Positions 7,894-16,732 of a DNA stretch of 64,000 bases are shown here, piece by piece. This DNA is from an uncultured Lachnospiraceae bacterium (GTDB taxonomy: Bacteria; Bacillota; Clostridia; Lachnospirales; Lachnospiraceae), in assembly GCA_910585545.1 (NCBI GenBank), contig CAJUFN010000002.1:60428-124427 (forward strand). Reading direction: 5' to 3'. The number at the start of each line of letters is the position of its first letter. Positions within the stretch are counted from its first letter, which is position 1. Made by a program: the position numbers and the translations under genes. The notes under the pieces were generated by a model that saw only the letters and a program-made list of their open reading frames with translations, did no database searches and was not told where the DNA came from.

Positions 7894-8889
7894 TCATTTC
7901 TGTTTTCCCTGCCTTACAATATTTACCACACTACATATTGCCGCAAACAATACTCCTGCACATGGCCAGATAACCCATGTATGTCCCCAGCTATTTTTAT
8001 AAAAGCTGGCTGCAAGATAGATCGCTGTAACGATGCACCAATACACTCCTGCAATTAAATTAATACTCCGCTTTTGCTGTTTCTTCTCAGCCGTGAATTC
8101 GCCTTCCTGAAGCAAGATTTGAAATGCTTCATATTGCTCGGATGCCCAGACAAATAAAAATACCGCGCATGAGACTATGATTAATATTGCATCCACACAT
8201 AAAATAAGTACTAAATCGGATGCACGCAGTGCTGCCGCAATAAGCAATGGAATGACACATGTGATACAAAGCATAACTCCTACAACGATACAGACTCTAT
8301 ATGTATGTTCAAATTCTTCTTTTCTCTTACGTGCAATACCTTCGATTCCGTATTGTGTATGGAAGCTTTCCTTTTCCATATATTCATATTTTTCCATTTT
8401 CATCCCGACCAAAATCAGTACAGCGGAAGCACATGCAATAATCAAAAGCAATACTACCACGCCAAAACCACCGGCGGCGTCTTCCGTAATCGGACTATTC
8501 TTTTGTTCGCTGATTACACCTAGCGTAAGTAATAGGATTGGTGATAATATGATTGCCATGATTGCGAGCGCTGTTTTCTTTGCCGACTGTATTTTCTCTT
8601 TCATAAATTCCAGCGCTTCCTCCATGGAAACCGTTCTTAACCCATCCGCTTCTTCTGTTTCTGCGGGTACAGATACATTTATTTCCTCTTCCAGCTCTTC
8701 TTTTAATAAGTAATCCGTTGTCACTTCAAAGATCTGGCTCATTTTCAATATCTTATCTATATCCGGAATCGAGGATGCACTCTCCCATTTGGAGACTGCC
8801 TGCCTCGATACGTTAAGCTGGTTGGCCAACTCTTCCTGAGACCATCCCCTTTGTTTTCTTAGTTTTATGACCTTGTCTGCTAATATCAT
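7894..8889 (-). CDS. XRE-family regulator with membrane domain
   Basis: The 331-residue protein starts with a Cro/cI helix-turn-helix (about residues 5-60, KLRKQRGWSQEELANQL, then SRQAVSKWESASSIPD). A linker follows, then several hydrophobic segments from about residue 110 onward, so it is a membrane-tethered or membrane-sensing regulator. The ATG chosen has AAGGAGGAACAAC directly upstream; an in-frame ATG ten codons earlier lacks this. It probably regulates itself through the palindrome over its own promoter and may act on the divergent MATE pump. The ligand is unknown. Confidence 0.85.
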   Translation of the reverse strand: MILADKVIKLRKQRGWSQEELANQLNVSRQAVSKWESASSIPDIDKILKMSQIFEVTTDYLLKEELEEEINVSVPAETEEADGLRTVSMEEALEFMKEKIQSAKKTALAIMAIILSPILLLTLGVISEQKNSPITEDAAGGFGVVVLLLIIACASAVLILVGMKMEKYEYMEKESFHTQYGIEGIARKRKEEFEHTYRVCIVVGVMLCITCVIPLLIAAALRASDLVLILCVDAILIIVSCAVFLFVWASEQYEAFQILLQEGEFTAEKKQQKRSINLIAGVYWCIVTAIYLAASFYKNSWGHTWVIWPCAGVLFAAICSVVNIVRQGKQK

Positions 8890-8952
8890 GTTGTTCCTCC
8901 TTCTTTTTTGAATAAACATTTTTTCTCAACATCTTTGTTCCTTTCAGCTGTA

Positions 8953-8981
8953 ATTATACGCCTTTATTTGGTTGACAACCA
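8953..8981 (-). promoter_or_regulatory. Promoter and candidate operator of the XRE membrane regulator
   Basis: On the minus strand TATAAT (8953-8958) lies 17 nt from TGGTTG (8976-8981). The -35 overlaps an 11-bp palindrome, GGTTGACAACC (8970-8980), a likely self-repression site. The rest of 8890-9203 holds the MATE promoter and a small repeat. Confidence 0.5.
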
Positions 8982-9062
8982 CCAAGTGCGCTTGAAAATC
9001 TGGCAACTTGCAGTTGCATTTTGCCTCAACACCGAAAAAACGACAGTATTTTTATATAAATA

Positions 9063-9091
9063 TTGACAGCAATTTTATATTCCATTAAAAT
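9063..9091 (+). promoter_or_regulatory. Promoter of the MATE gene
   Basis: TTGACA (9063-9068) and TAAAAT (9086-9091) are separated by 17 nt. The predicted start gives a leader of about 105 nt that contains the palindrome at 9113-9131. Confidence 0.6.
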
Positions 9092-9112
9092 AGAACTGTT
9101 GCCCTTGCGGCC

Positions 9113-9131
9113 GAATGTGCGAAGCACATTC
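9113..9131. repeat. Short dispersed palindrome, copy 1
   Basis: GAATGTGC-GAA-GCACATTC forms a perfect 8-bp stem with a 3-nt loop. The same palindrome with the same CTTTGTTT-like flank occurs inverted at 15700-15717, so this is a dispersed REP-like unit. Confidence 0.65.
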
Positions 9132-9203
9132 TTTGTTTAATTACACCGAAAGAAAGACTTCTCTTCTTTCTATTATTATATTACAAAAGAAAGGATGTTG
9201 CAC

Positions 9204-10565
9204 ATGTCAGAAACAAAACGAAGCGAAAACAAGATGGGTGTTATGCCCATTCCCAAACTCCTGGTCCAGATGTCATTGCCTATAATGCTTTCCATGCTGG
9301 TACAGGCTCTTTACAATATCGTTGACAGTATTTTCGTTGCCAGAATCAATGAAAATGCACTTACCGCAGTTTCACTTGCATTCCCGATGCAGAATCTCAT
9401 GATCGCGATCGCAGTCGGAACCAGCGTCGGCGTCAACGCCGTACTTTCAAGAAGTCTTGGGGAGAAGAATTACGAGGCGGCAAATGATTCGGCTAAAAAC
9501 GGTCTATTCCTTGCATTTTTAAGTTTTATTATATTTGCAGTCGTAGGCTTGCTCATTACCAGACCATTTTTCTCTTTCCAGACAGATGATCCGCAGATTT
9601 TAAAATATGGTGTCACTTACCTTTCTCTGGTATGTGTCTTGTGTCTGGGCGTATTTATGCAAATCATGTTGGAGAGACTTTTACAGTCCACCGGAAGAAC
9701 ATTTTTTACAATGATCTCTCAGGGAACCGGCGCCATCATCAATATCATTTTTGACCCGATCCTGATTTTCGGTCTGTTTGGATTCCCGAAATTAGGCATC
9801 GCAGGCGCGGCGCTTGCAACGGTATTCGGACAGTTTTGCGGAACCTTACTTGCACTGTTTTTCAATATCAAGTTCAATCATGATATTCATATCAGCTTCA
9901 AGGGATTTCGCCCAAATAAACGGATCATCCGTACCATTTACTCTGTCGGACTTCCATCCATTATCATGCAGGCGATTGGTTCCGTCATGACATTCGGTAT
10001 GAACAAGATTCTGATCCAGTTTACGTCTACAGCAACTGCTGTGTTTGGCGTATACTTTAAGCTGCAAAGTTTTATCTTTATGCCGATATTCGGATTGAAT
10101 AACGGAATGGTGCCGATCATTGCATATAACTATGGTGCGCACAAGAAAAACCGTGTTGTCCAGACGATCAAACTTTGTATCGTTTCTGCGATTGTAATTA
10201 TGGCTGTAGGATTATCCATCTTCATGCTGGTACCGGAAACACTCCTTGGCATGTTCAAAGCATCCCAGGATATGCTCACGATCGGCGTCCCGGCGCTTCG
10301 GACAATCTCCTTAAGCTTCGTGTTTGCCGGATTCTGTATCATTGTAAGCTCAGTATTCCAGGCGCTTGGAAACGGCATGTACAGCTTAATCGTATCCGTA
10401 TGCCGTCAGCTCCTCGTTATCCTTCCGGCAGCCGCAATCTTAGGCTATGTGTTTGGATTAAGGGCGGTATGGTGGGCAATCCCGATTGCGGAAATCGTAT
10501 CGGTATTGATGAGCAGCTTCTTCTATCGCAAGATATATAAAGAAAAAATCGCTACATTAAATTAA
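9204..10565 (+). CDS. MATE-family efflux transporter
   Basis: The 453-residue integral membrane protein has about twelve helices in two homologous halves, with the MATE pattern of PxxLSMLVQALYNIVDSIFV near residue 27 and the matching second half around GLPSIIMQAIGS near 245. MATE pumps export cationic drugs or metabolites using Na+ or H+. The start is the second in-frame ATG, nine bases after AAAGG; the ATG at 9195 touches the ribosome site and is unlikely. Divergent from the XRE membrane regulator, which may control it. Confidence 0.92.
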   Translation: MSETKRSENKMGVMPIPKLLVQMSLPIMLSMLVQALYNIVDSIFVARINENALTAVSLAFPMQNLMIAIAVGTSVGVNAVLSRSLGEKNYEAANDSAKNGLFLAFLSFIIFAVVGLLITRPFFSFQTDDPQILKYGVTYLSLVCVLCLGVFMQIMLERLLQSTGRTFFTMISQGTGAIINIIFDPILIFGLFGFPKLGIAGAALATVFGQFCGTLLALFFNIKFNHDIHISFKGFRPNKRIIRTIYSVGLPSIIMQAIGSVMTFGMNKILIQFTSTATAVFGVYFKLQSFIFMPIFGLNNGMVPIIAYNYGAHKKNRVVQTIKLCIVSAIVIMAVGLSIFMLVPETLLGMFKASQDMLTIGVPALRTISLSFVFAGFCIIVSSVFQALGNGMYSLIVSVCRQLLVILPAAAILGYVFGLRAVWWAIPIAEIVSVLMSSFFYRKIYKEKIATLN

Positions 10566-10567
10566 AC

Positions 10568-10633
10568 AAAGAACATTCCGCGAGAGATCAAAAGATTTCT
10601 ACATTTGATTTTCTCATCGGAATGTTCTTTTTT
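10568..10633. terminator. Bidirectional terminator between MATE and TauE genes
   Basis: A 13-bp outer stem (AAAGAACATTCCG at 10568-10580 with its complement at 10618-10630) plus a weaker inner GATCAAA/TTTGATT stem ends in a T-run on the plus strand and an A-run on the left that serves the minus strand. It separates convergent genes. Confidence 0.85.
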
Positions 10634-10634
10634 T

Positions 10635-11387
10635 CTATCCAAACAATTTCCACAATGCGATTACGATCGAGAAAACTGCGATTCCTTTTTTTAGGATATC
10701 CTGGCGAATCCGTTCTGCCTGCAAGCTTCCTGCATAGACGCCGATTCCATGTGCCGCTACGGATACACAAAGCGGTAATGCCAGTTTTGCAATGTCTGTC
10801 TGTATAACATATCCGACAATGGATGGCGCCGCGATAAAGACAGAGTCAAAGAGCGCTACCCCGACTGCCACCCGTACCGGAATACCAAACATCACCAGAA
10901 GCGGCATCACCAGTACCGGGCCCCCTGCGCCGGATAAGGAACAAATCGCTCCGGTTACCGCGCCGAGCGCTAACACTGCCGGCACATTATGCTCCAACAG
11001 GTTTTCTTTCCTTGCTGCGGTGTCTTTTTTATCCTTACGCAGCAAAATCGAAATCCCCGATAAAAGTACGACCATATATAATAATACTTTGACCTGTGCT
11101 TCCGGTATCCTGGAATTAAGCGCCACGCCGGCAATCGCACCGATAAGGCTTCCCATACCAAGTTTCACTGCAAGCTTCACATCCAGATTTTTTTGTTTGT
11201 AATAGTTCCAGGAACCGAGTACGCCAGATACAAAGAATGCACAAAAACTAAGCGCCAATGATTCTGCCACACTCATTTTCAGATATCCGGCGTACAACAT
11301 CGGAAGCAAAAATCCTGCCACGCCAGTCATTCCAATCAAACCTCCAACAATCAGGTTTGCCGCTGCTATGATTACAACTTCTATCAT
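10635..11387 (-). CDS. TauE/SafE-family anion exporter
   Basis: The 250-residue protein has about eight membrane helices in two repeats, with the family pattern NLIVGGLIGMTGVAG at the start and GAVTGAICSLSGAGGPVLV in the second half. TauE/SafE proteins export sulfite, sulfoacetate or related organic anions. The ATG overlaps the stop of the amidohydrolase gene (ATGA) with AAGGAAG upstream, so translation is coupled; a longer in-frame start is unlikely. As last gene of the operon it may export a product of the amidohydrolase; that link is inferred. Confidence 0.88.
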   Translation of the reverse strand: MIEVVIIAAANLIVGGLIGMTGVAGFLLPMLYAGYLKMSVAESLALSFCAFFVSGVLGSWNYYKQKNLDVKLAVKLGMGSLIGAIAGVALNSRIPEAQVKVLLYMVVLLSGISILLRKDKKDTAARKENLLEHNVPAVLALGAVTGAICSLSGAGGPVLVMPLLVMFGIPVRVAVGVALFDSVFIAAPSIVGYVIQTDIAKLALPLCVSVAAHGIGVYAGSLQAERIRQDILKKGIAVFSIVIALWKLFG

Positions 11388-12679
11388 ATCGTCACTTCCT
11401 TTGCTTCCCACATGATTTTTTCTTCATCCATCGTCAGTACTTCCCGATTTTTCATGACAAGCTTTCCATCTACGATCATGTGTACCACATCGTTGGCATT
11501 CACGCTTTCTACCAGCGTGTTGACCAAGTTGCCGCTAGGGAGAAGATGCGGCTGCCACAAATCAATTCCAATCAAATCTGCCTTGTATCCTTCTTTCAGT
11601 TTCCCGAGTCTGCCAACTTCACCAAGCGCTGCGGCGCCGCCTTCCAGCGCCATAGAAAGAATGGTTTTTGCCGGCATGATTTTCGGCTCCGCCAATGGAA
11701 CTCCATGCGAGATATTAATGACCGAGCGAAAAATTTTCATCTCATTCCAAAGGCTCATGCCTCCATGCGCAGTACCGTCTGTTCCGAGTCCCGGAAGCAC
11801 GCCTCTTCTCAACATTTCCGGGGAATTCGGCACGGATTTTCCACAATTACTGAATGGACAATAACAGATTTTCACTCCATGCTCTTGGATAAGCTCCATC
11901 TCGTTTTCAGAAAGCAGCAGGCTATGCGCTCCTAAGAATCTATCGCTCAATACACCAAGAGATTCCAGATATTCGTACGGACGCATCTGATAATGCTCCA
12001 TCGAATAATTGATTTCGCCGGCGTACTCGTTCATATGTGCCTGCAGTGTTGTATTGCGCTCCTTCGCACGCGCAGATGCCATCTGGACCAGCTCCTCGGA
12101 GCAAGACATCAGCGCACGCAGCGAATAGAATATTTTCAGATGATCCTTCCCATGATAAGCATCATACAGGCTGTCTGTCTTTTCGATTGCACTTCGTGCC
12201 GTATCACGGATGCTCTGCGGAAGATTTTTCTGGTCCATGGTCGAATAGGACAACGCTCCACGCAGCCTGGATGTTCTGTATACCTCTGCCGCTTCTTCCA
12301 TAAAATAACTGCCGGCGTCGATAAATCCGCACGTCCCAGATTTTATCATTTCAAGTGCAGCAATGCCCGCGCTCAAGCGCATCTTCTTCGGCGTCAGCGT
12401 GCTCTCAAATGGCAGCATGATCCTCGTCCATATCATCGGCATCGCATCCAACACTTTCCCTCTTAAAAGCTGCTGCCCGGTATGCATGTGACTGTCAATG
12501 AGCCCCGGCATGAAAAGCTTTCCGCGTCCGTCTAAGACTTCACAACACTTCACATCTTCTTCTGCCAGACTGTTACTATGTTTCTCAATCTTTACTATTT
12601 TTCCATCTCGAATCCAGATGTCCATATCATGCTGGATTTCATAATTTTCATTCAAAATTGATGTATTACTAATCTTCAT
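11384..12679 (-). CDS. Amidohydrolase (TrzA/AtzA/SAH-deaminase-like)
   Basis: The 431-residue cytosolic enzyme has the metal ligands of subtype III amidohydrolases: HMH in GLIDSHMHTG near 64, a histidine in QAHMNEY near 215, one in GAHSLL near 252, and the aspartate of GTDGTAHGG near 302. It therefore likely deaminates or dechlorinates a ring substrate such as adenosyl derivatives, guanine-like bases or triazines with one Zn or Fe. It follows two membrane protein genes with a 9-nt gap and overlaps the TauE gene. The regulator is probably the divergent Crp/Fnr protein. The substrate is unknown. Confidence 0.87.
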   Translation of the reverse strand: MKISNTSILNENYEIQHDMDIWIRDGKIVKIEKHSNSLAEEDVKCCEVLDGRGKLFMPGLIDSHMHTGQQLLRGKVLDAMPMIWTRIMLPFESTLTPKKMRLSAGIAALEMIKSGTCGFIDAGSYFMEEAAEVYRTSRLRGALSYSTMDQKNLPQSIRDTARSAIEKTDSLYDAYHGKDHLKIFYSLRALMSCSEELVQMASARAKERNTTLQAHMNEYAGEINYSMEHYQMRPYEYLESLGVLSDRFLGAHSLLLSENEMELIQEHGVKICYCPFSNCGKSVPNSPEMLRRGVLPGLGTDGTAHGGMSLWNEMKIFRSVINISHGVPLAEPKIMPAKTILSMALEGGAAALGEVGRLGKLKEGYKADLIGIDLWQPHLLPSGNLVNTLVESVNANDVVHMIVDGKLVMKNREVLTMDEEKIMWEAKEVTI

Positions 12680-12688
12680 AAACTCACC

Positions 12689-13135
12689 TTAGATTGCTTT
12701 TGTCAATGTCAAAATCAGCTGTGCGATAAGCGCAGAACCTAAAAATGTTCCTGTCATTACAAACACACCGATGATAATCATTTTCCATCCTTGTTTTGCA
12801 AACGTCTTAATCTGGTCACTGATGGACATTCCGGCATAAGCGCCAACCATCGTAAGCGGCGCTGTAAAATTAATTTTCCCGGCAGATTCGATGACGAATT
12901 CGCGAATCGGAGAGATTGGACAGGCAACCAAGAGTCCGATGATCGAGCAATATGCCACGACCGGAAGTTTTAAAGGAATGACTTTCGTACAGATTACTCC
13001 TAAAAAGGAAATGACCAAAAGCACTGCAATTCCCGGAAGAGATTCAAAGAATCCTACTTTAAAACCGACTAAATTAGCTACTGCAATTCCAAGGCCTGCG
13101 ATTACTAAAAGAACCGCCCATTCTACATATCTCAT
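12689..13135 (-). CDS. Small integral membrane protein, partner of the DUF3100 protein
   Basis: The 148-residue protein has about five hydrophobic segments and no soluble domain. It starts one base after the stop of the larger membrane gene, so the two are almost certainly translated together and probably form one transporter. I do not recognise a named family with confidence. Its position between a DUF3100-like protein and an amidohydrolase suggests uptake of the enzyme's substrate, which is inference only. Confidence 0.75.
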   Translation of the reverse strand: MRYVEWAVLLVIAGLGIAVANLVGFKVGFFESLPGIAVLLVISFLGVICTKVIPLKLPVVAYCSIIGLLVACPISPIREFVIESAGKINFTAPLTMVGAYAGMSISDQIKTFAKQGWKMIIIGVFVMTGTFLGSALIAQLILTLTKAI

Positions 13136-13136
13136 C

Positions 13137-13967
13137 TTAGTTCTCCTCCTTATCTTTTAATGCGAATTTTCCAAGCTTTGGCTCTAATACTTTATAAAGC
13201 TTATTACAAAGCGGAATTCCTATAAAAATTGCGACATAGATTCCCGTAATACCAGATAAAGTTTCACTCGTACTTGCAAGCGCCGAAATCTGTTCCGCCA
13301 TATTTGGGTAAATCGCTGCAAGACTTGCCGTTGCGCTTGCCATCATGATGCCTGCCCCCACGCCGGATGCCATACCAAGCGCATACGGATGGAAGAATCC
13401 GATTGCCGCGGTCATGGAAGCAAGAAATCCAAAATAAATCGTACCTACCATACCGCCGACAATGTAGACAGAAAGGCTTCCTCTTGTTTCTGCCGAATCC
13501 GGCCCATACATGTCCGTAATCAACGCAAGGTTCGTCTCACGATTGATCGAATGTGTTGCTCCAATAGCTTCTCGCTTCAATCCTAAGAGGATTGCGATCG
13601 GCAATGCTAAAAAGATTGTTCCAAGATTACCGACTTCCTGGAATAAAAGTGCAGGTCCGGCTGAAATAACCGCCTCTAAATTCGCTCCCGCATTGATACC
13701 AAGCTTTGCGATAAATGGACAAATCGCCACAATTACCAGGCTTGATGCCCTCTTGACTTCTTTCTTTTTCAGTATCTTGGTTACCTGTGGTCCTGCTAAG
13801 ATTCCTAAGATAATCGCATAAAAAATCGGAAACAGGATAAATGTTCCCGGGCCTACCGGCACCTTGATCTGCCCAATCGCATCGGCAATAAAAATAAACA
13901 AAAATGCCAGTATGTAGAGTTTGTACTCGGTTTTAAGCCGTTCGCCTAAGGTTTTGTAATTTTCCAT
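13137..13967 (-). CDS. DUF3100-like integral membrane protein
   Basis: The 276-residue protein has about eight membrane segments, with glycine-rich turns such as GMASGVGAGIMMASATAS in the third quarter and PFIAKLGINAGANLEAV in the middle. I assign it to DUF3100 from overall character; this was not searched. It is the first gene of a four-gene unit with the small membrane protein, the amidohydrolase and the TauE exporter. The divergent Crp/Fnr gene begins 168 nt away, a usual arrangement for a pathway-specific activator. Confidence 0.75.
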   Translation of the reverse strand: MENYKTLGERLKTEYKLYILAFLFIFIADAIGQIKVPVGPGTFILFPIFYAIILGILAGPQVTKILKKKEVKRASSLVIVAICPFIAKLGINAGANLEAVISAGPALLFQEVGNLGTIFLALPIAILLGLKREAIGATHSINRETNLALITDMYGPDSAETRGSLSVYIVGGMVGTIYFGFLASMTAAIGFFHPYALGMASGVGAGIMMASATASLAAIYPNMAEQISALASTSETLSGITGIYVAIFIGIPLCNKLYKVLEPKLGKFALKDKEEN

Positions 13968-14135
13968 GTGTGTTCTCCCTCGCTCTCATTTTATTAGTTT
14001 TTTTTATCATACTACTATTATAAAACACAGATATTTCTGCTAAAAAGGACAAATGAGAACTTTTTCCCCACATTTTCGCGGTTATATATTATACTTATTA
14101 ATAGATATTTATAAACCATACTAGGGAGAGCAGTT

Positions 14136-14852
14136 ATGACGATAGATGATGTAGTAAAACAGGTACCGCAGCTTTTTGACTATGTGAAAACCATGCCGAA
14201 AAAATTAAAAGAAAAATGTGTGGTAAAGGTGCATCCACCGGGATTCATCGTGCACCAAAAAAATACACCCCTTGACTATTTCGGTATCGTAGCTTCCGGC
14301 GAGCACCGGGTAATCAATGAATTTGAAAATGGAAATGTATATATGATTGAGCGGAATCAACCGATTGATTTTATCGGCGAGGTGACCATTCTTGCAGATA
14401 TGCCGATTACCTCTGTTACTATCGAGACGACCACCGAGAGTATCATCATCTACATGAGCCGCAGAGATTTTGAGGAATGGATTGCCGATGACATTTATTT
14501 CCTGCGCCTTGTATCTCAGAAAATCGCCTACAAATTGTACCGTTCTTCCTATAACCGCGGCGCCAGACTTTTCTATCCTCCGCATTTTCTGCTGTTGGAA
14601 TTCCTCTTACGCTACGCGGATATGCACGGCACAGGTGAACGAGATGCCTTTACCTTACCAATGACCAGACAAGAGCTTTGCGAAGAAACCGGAATCAGCG
14701 TAAAGACGCTGAATCGGACCATCGCGAAACTAAAGGATGAAAAAATTCTTGGCATTTGCAAGGGTAAGCTTACCATGACGACGGCACAGCTTGCAAAAGC
14801 CAAAGACATAATCGGAGATTTTACGAATATATTTTACAAAACGCTCTCTTAG
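14136..14852 (+). CDS. Crp/Fnr-family transcription regulator
   Basis: The 238-residue protein has an N-terminal cyclic-nucleotide-binding-type beta roll (about 20-130, including GEVTILADMPIT) and a C-terminal winged helix (about 160-225) with the recognition stretch TRQELCEETGISVKTLNRTI. No Fnr-type cysteine cluster is seen, so a small-molecule or unliganded mode is more likely than an iron-sulfur oxygen sensor. It faces the membrane protein/amidohydrolase operon and probably controls it. AGGGAG precedes the ATG. pdaA follows after 8 nt and may be co-transcribed. Confidence 0.9.
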   Translation: MTIDDVVKQVPQLFDYVKTMPKKLKEKCVVKVHPPGFIVHQKNTPLDYFGIVASGEHRVINEFENGNVYMIERNQPIDFIGEVTILADMPITSVTIETTTESIIIYMSRRDFEEWIADDIYFLRLVSQKIAYKLYRSSYNRGARLFYPPHFLLLEFLLRYADMHGTGERDAFTLPMTRQELCEETGISVKTLNRTIAKLKDEKILGICKGKLTMTTAQLAKAKDIIGDFTNIFYKTLS

Positions 14853-14860
14853 GAGTTCTT

Positions 14861-15685
14861 ATGAAATTAAAACATGCAAAAGCCGGCGGAAAAATGATTG
14901 CTCTTTTTACCGCCGCATTTTTTATCGGACATTTTATCGGATATGCTGCTGAAAAAATGAATCCGCCTGCCGTTCCGACCGCCGCCGACGGTAATTGGGG
15001 ATTAAGCTTTCAGGAAGACGGCAAGCCTCCTGTTGCCAATGCGACCTCCGAAGAACTCAAGAAATTCGATACATATTACTCTGATACTCCCGATAAAAAA
15101 GTAATCTATCTTACCTTCGATGCAGGTTATGAGAACGGCAATACCGCGCCAATTCTGGACGCTTTGAAAAAACATAATGCTCCGGCGACATTTTTTTGCG
15201 TCGGTAACTATGTCTCAGAAAACCCTGATTTAATCAAACGCATGAATGATGAGGGGCATATCGTGGGCAACCACACTTATTCACATCCGGACATGTCCAA
15301 AATTTCCACAAAAGAAGCATTTTCTGAGGAGCTTGGCAAAGTCGAGACTATCTATAAAGAAATCACCGGTGAAGAAATGACCAAATTCTACCGCCCGCCG
15401 CAAGGCAAATACAGCGAAGCCAACCTCCAGATGGCAAAGGATATGGGATACAAAACCTTCTTCTGGAGCCTTGCCTATGTAGACTGGTATCAAGATAAGC
15501 AGCCAACCAAAGAAGAGGCTTTTTCGAAGCTGCTCACACGCATCCATCCAGGCGCTATCGTGCTCTTGCACAGTACTTCCTCCACCAACGCGCAGATTAT
15601 GGATGAACTTCTGACCAAATGGGAGGAAATGGGCTATACCTTCCAGTCTCTGGAACAGATTGGCGACTCTGCAAAGACAAAATAG
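14861..15685 (+). CDS. pdaA: PdaA-type polysaccharide deacetylase (spore cortex muramic delta-lactam)
   Basis: The 274-residue protein has an N-terminal membrane anchor or signal (residues 12-30) and a NodB homology domain. The first motif is the PdaA variant TFDAGYENG near 88, the metal-binding histidines are in GNHTYSHPD near 135, and RPPQGKYSE and LLHST complete the site. PdaA enzymes remove acetyl groups from muramic acid to make the cortex delta-lactam, so a sporulating host is implied. It has TTAGGAG before the ATG and follows the Crp/Fnr gene closely; a functional link is not evident. Confidence 0.87.
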   Translation: MKLKHAKAGGKMIALFTAAFFIGHFIGYAAEKMNPPAVPTAADGNWGLSFQEDGKPPVANATSEELKKFDTYYSDTPDKKVIYLTFDAGYENGNTAPILDALKKHNAPATFFCVGNYVSENPDLIKRMNDEGHIVGNHTYSHPDMSKISTKEAFSEELGKVETIYKEITGEEMTKFYRPPQGKYSEANLQMAKDMGYKTFFWSLAYVDWYQDKQPTKEEAFSKLLTRIHPGAIVLLHSTSSTNAQIMDELLTKWEEMGYTFQSLEQIGDSAKTK

Positions 15686-15687
15686 CG

Positions 15688-15788
15688 TCACAAACAAAAA
15701 ATGTGCTTCGCACATTCTTGCGCCTGCGGCGGTCGCATACGACAACTTCATTCTACGCCGCAGTGCGCATCCCGCGGAGCGTTTGTGA
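15688..15788. repeat. REP-like structured intergenic element, copy 2
   Basis: The segment is bounded by TCACAAAC (15688-15695) and GTTTGTGA (15781-15788). Inside are the palindrome AATGTGC-TTC-GCACATT (15700-15716) and a stem CTGCGGCG/CGCCGCAG (15724-15731 with 15756-15763) extended by TGCGC arms. The first palindrome and its flank match the element at 9113-9131 in inverted orientation. No coding potential is seen. Confidence 0.65.
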
Positions 15789-15826
15789 TACAGGAAAGTT
15801 CGTACTTTCCTATATCACAAAAAAAA
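15781..15826 (+). terminator. Terminator downstream of pdaA
   Basis: Nested stems: TTTGTGATA with TATCACAAA outside and GGAAAGT/ACTTTCC inside with a 4-nt loop. It is followed by an A-run and the next hairpin rather than by T, so its effect depends on the hairpin at 15821-15853. Confidence 0.5.
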
Positions 15827-15853
15827 GATTGCGCATTACACGCAATCTTTTTT
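15821..15853. terminator. Bidirectional terminator, pdaA / rplA
   Basis: AAAAAAGATTGCG (15821-15833) pairs with CGCAATCTTTTTT (15841-15853) around a 7-nt loop, giving a T-run in both directions. It ends the ribosomal-protein transcript 20 nt past the rplA stop and the convergent pdaA transcript. Confidence 0.9.
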
Positions 15854-15872
15854 ATATTCTATCTTTTCATTA

Positions 15873-16565
15873 TTAAGCTAATTTTGCAGGGTTGATTTTT
15901 ACACCAGGTCCCATTGTAGAAGTAAGTGTCACACTCTTTAAATACTGACCTTTTACTGCTGCCGGTTTAGCTTTCATAATCGCATCGATAAGCGTCTGGA
16001 AGTTGTCCGCTAATTGTTCTTCTGTAAAAGAAGCTTTTCCAACTGGCACGTGAATAATGTTTGTTTTATCCAATCTGTACTCAATCTTACCAGCTTTGAT
16101 ATCGTTAACGGCTTTTGTAACATCCATTGTTACTGTACCGGCTTTCGGGTTTGGCATCAAACCTTTTGGTCCAAGTACACGACCGATACGACCAACAACA
16201 CCCATCATATCCGGTGTAGCAACTACTACGTCGAATTCAAACCAGTTTTCTTTCTGGATTTTCTCGATGAGTTCCATTCCACCTACGTAATCTGCTCCGG
16301 CTGCTTTTGCTTCTTCTGCTTTAGCATCTTTTGCGAATACTAAGATACGAACTGTTTTACCTGTTCCGTGTGGTAATACTACCGCACCACGGATCTGCTG
16401 GTCAGCATGACGTCCATCACAGCCTGTTCTGATGTGAGCTTCGATTGTCTCGTCAAATTTTGCAACTGCTGCTTTTTTCACTAATGCAATTGCTTCTGCT
16501 TTCTCGTAAAGATTTCCTCTTTCGATTAATTTAGCAGCTTCGATATATTTTTTTCCTCTTTTCAT
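15873..16565 (-). CDS. rplA: 50S ribosomal protein L1
   Basis: The 230-residue protein carries the L1 signatures KFDETIEAHIRTG near the N-terminus, LPHGTGKTVRILVFA in the first half, GPKGLMPNPKAGTV in domain II and the C-terminal SVTLTSTMGPGVKI. It binds 23S rRNA at the L1 stalk and represses its own operon. The start is the ATG with AGGAGG upstream; the longer in-frame GTG start falls inside the L1-site mimic at 16582-16610 and is not used. It follows rplK with a 167-nt spacer. Confidence 0.97.
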   Translation of the reverse strand: MKRGKKYIEAAKLIERGNLYEKAEAIALVKKAAVAKFDETIEAHIRTGCDGRHADQQIRGAVVLPHGTGKTVRILVFAKDAKAEEAKAAGADYVGGMELIEKIQKENWFEFDVVVATPDMMGVVGRIGRVLGPKGLMPNPKAGTVTMDVTKAVNDIKAGKIEYRLDKTNIIHVPVGKASFTEEQLADNFQTLIDAIMKAKPAAVKGQYLKSVTLTSTMGPGVKINPAKLA

Positions 16566-16581
16566 GTTAAATAACCTCCTA

Positions 16582-16610
16582 GTGGTAATATCGGGAGCTA
16601 GCCCTCCCAC
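16582..16610 (-). promoter_or_regulatory. L1-binding-site mimic upstream of rplA
   Basis: On the minus strand GTGGGAGGG is followed by a short loop, CTCCCGA and ATTACCAC, directly before AGGAGG. The GTGGGAGG...ATACCAC pairing copies the 23S rRNA helix 75/76 site of L1, so L1 can bind the mRNA and cover the ribosome site. A near twin precedes rplK. Confidence 0.7.
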
Positions 16611-16675
16611 GTCTGTTTACAATTTTACTCAAATAAAATTTTTCAGATTGTCGAAATGCAAGGAAGTCAAACGCC

Positions 16676-16692
16676 CGCGTAGTCCCTACGCG
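16676..16692. other. Hairpin in the rplK-rplA spacer
   Basis: CGCGTAG-TCC-CTACGCG forms a perfect 7-bp stem with a 3-nt loop in the 167-nt spacer. No T-run follows, so it is more likely a processing or stability element than a terminator. Confidence 0.5.
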
Positions 16693-16732
16693 AAGTGATG
16701 ACTGACGCTACAGTTCGGCTAATGTGTAAATT

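Noticed and set aside
16566..16610. Longer rplA start (GTG)
   Set aside because: It begins inside the L1-site mimic; the ATG at 16565 with AGGAGG gives the usual 230-residue protein.
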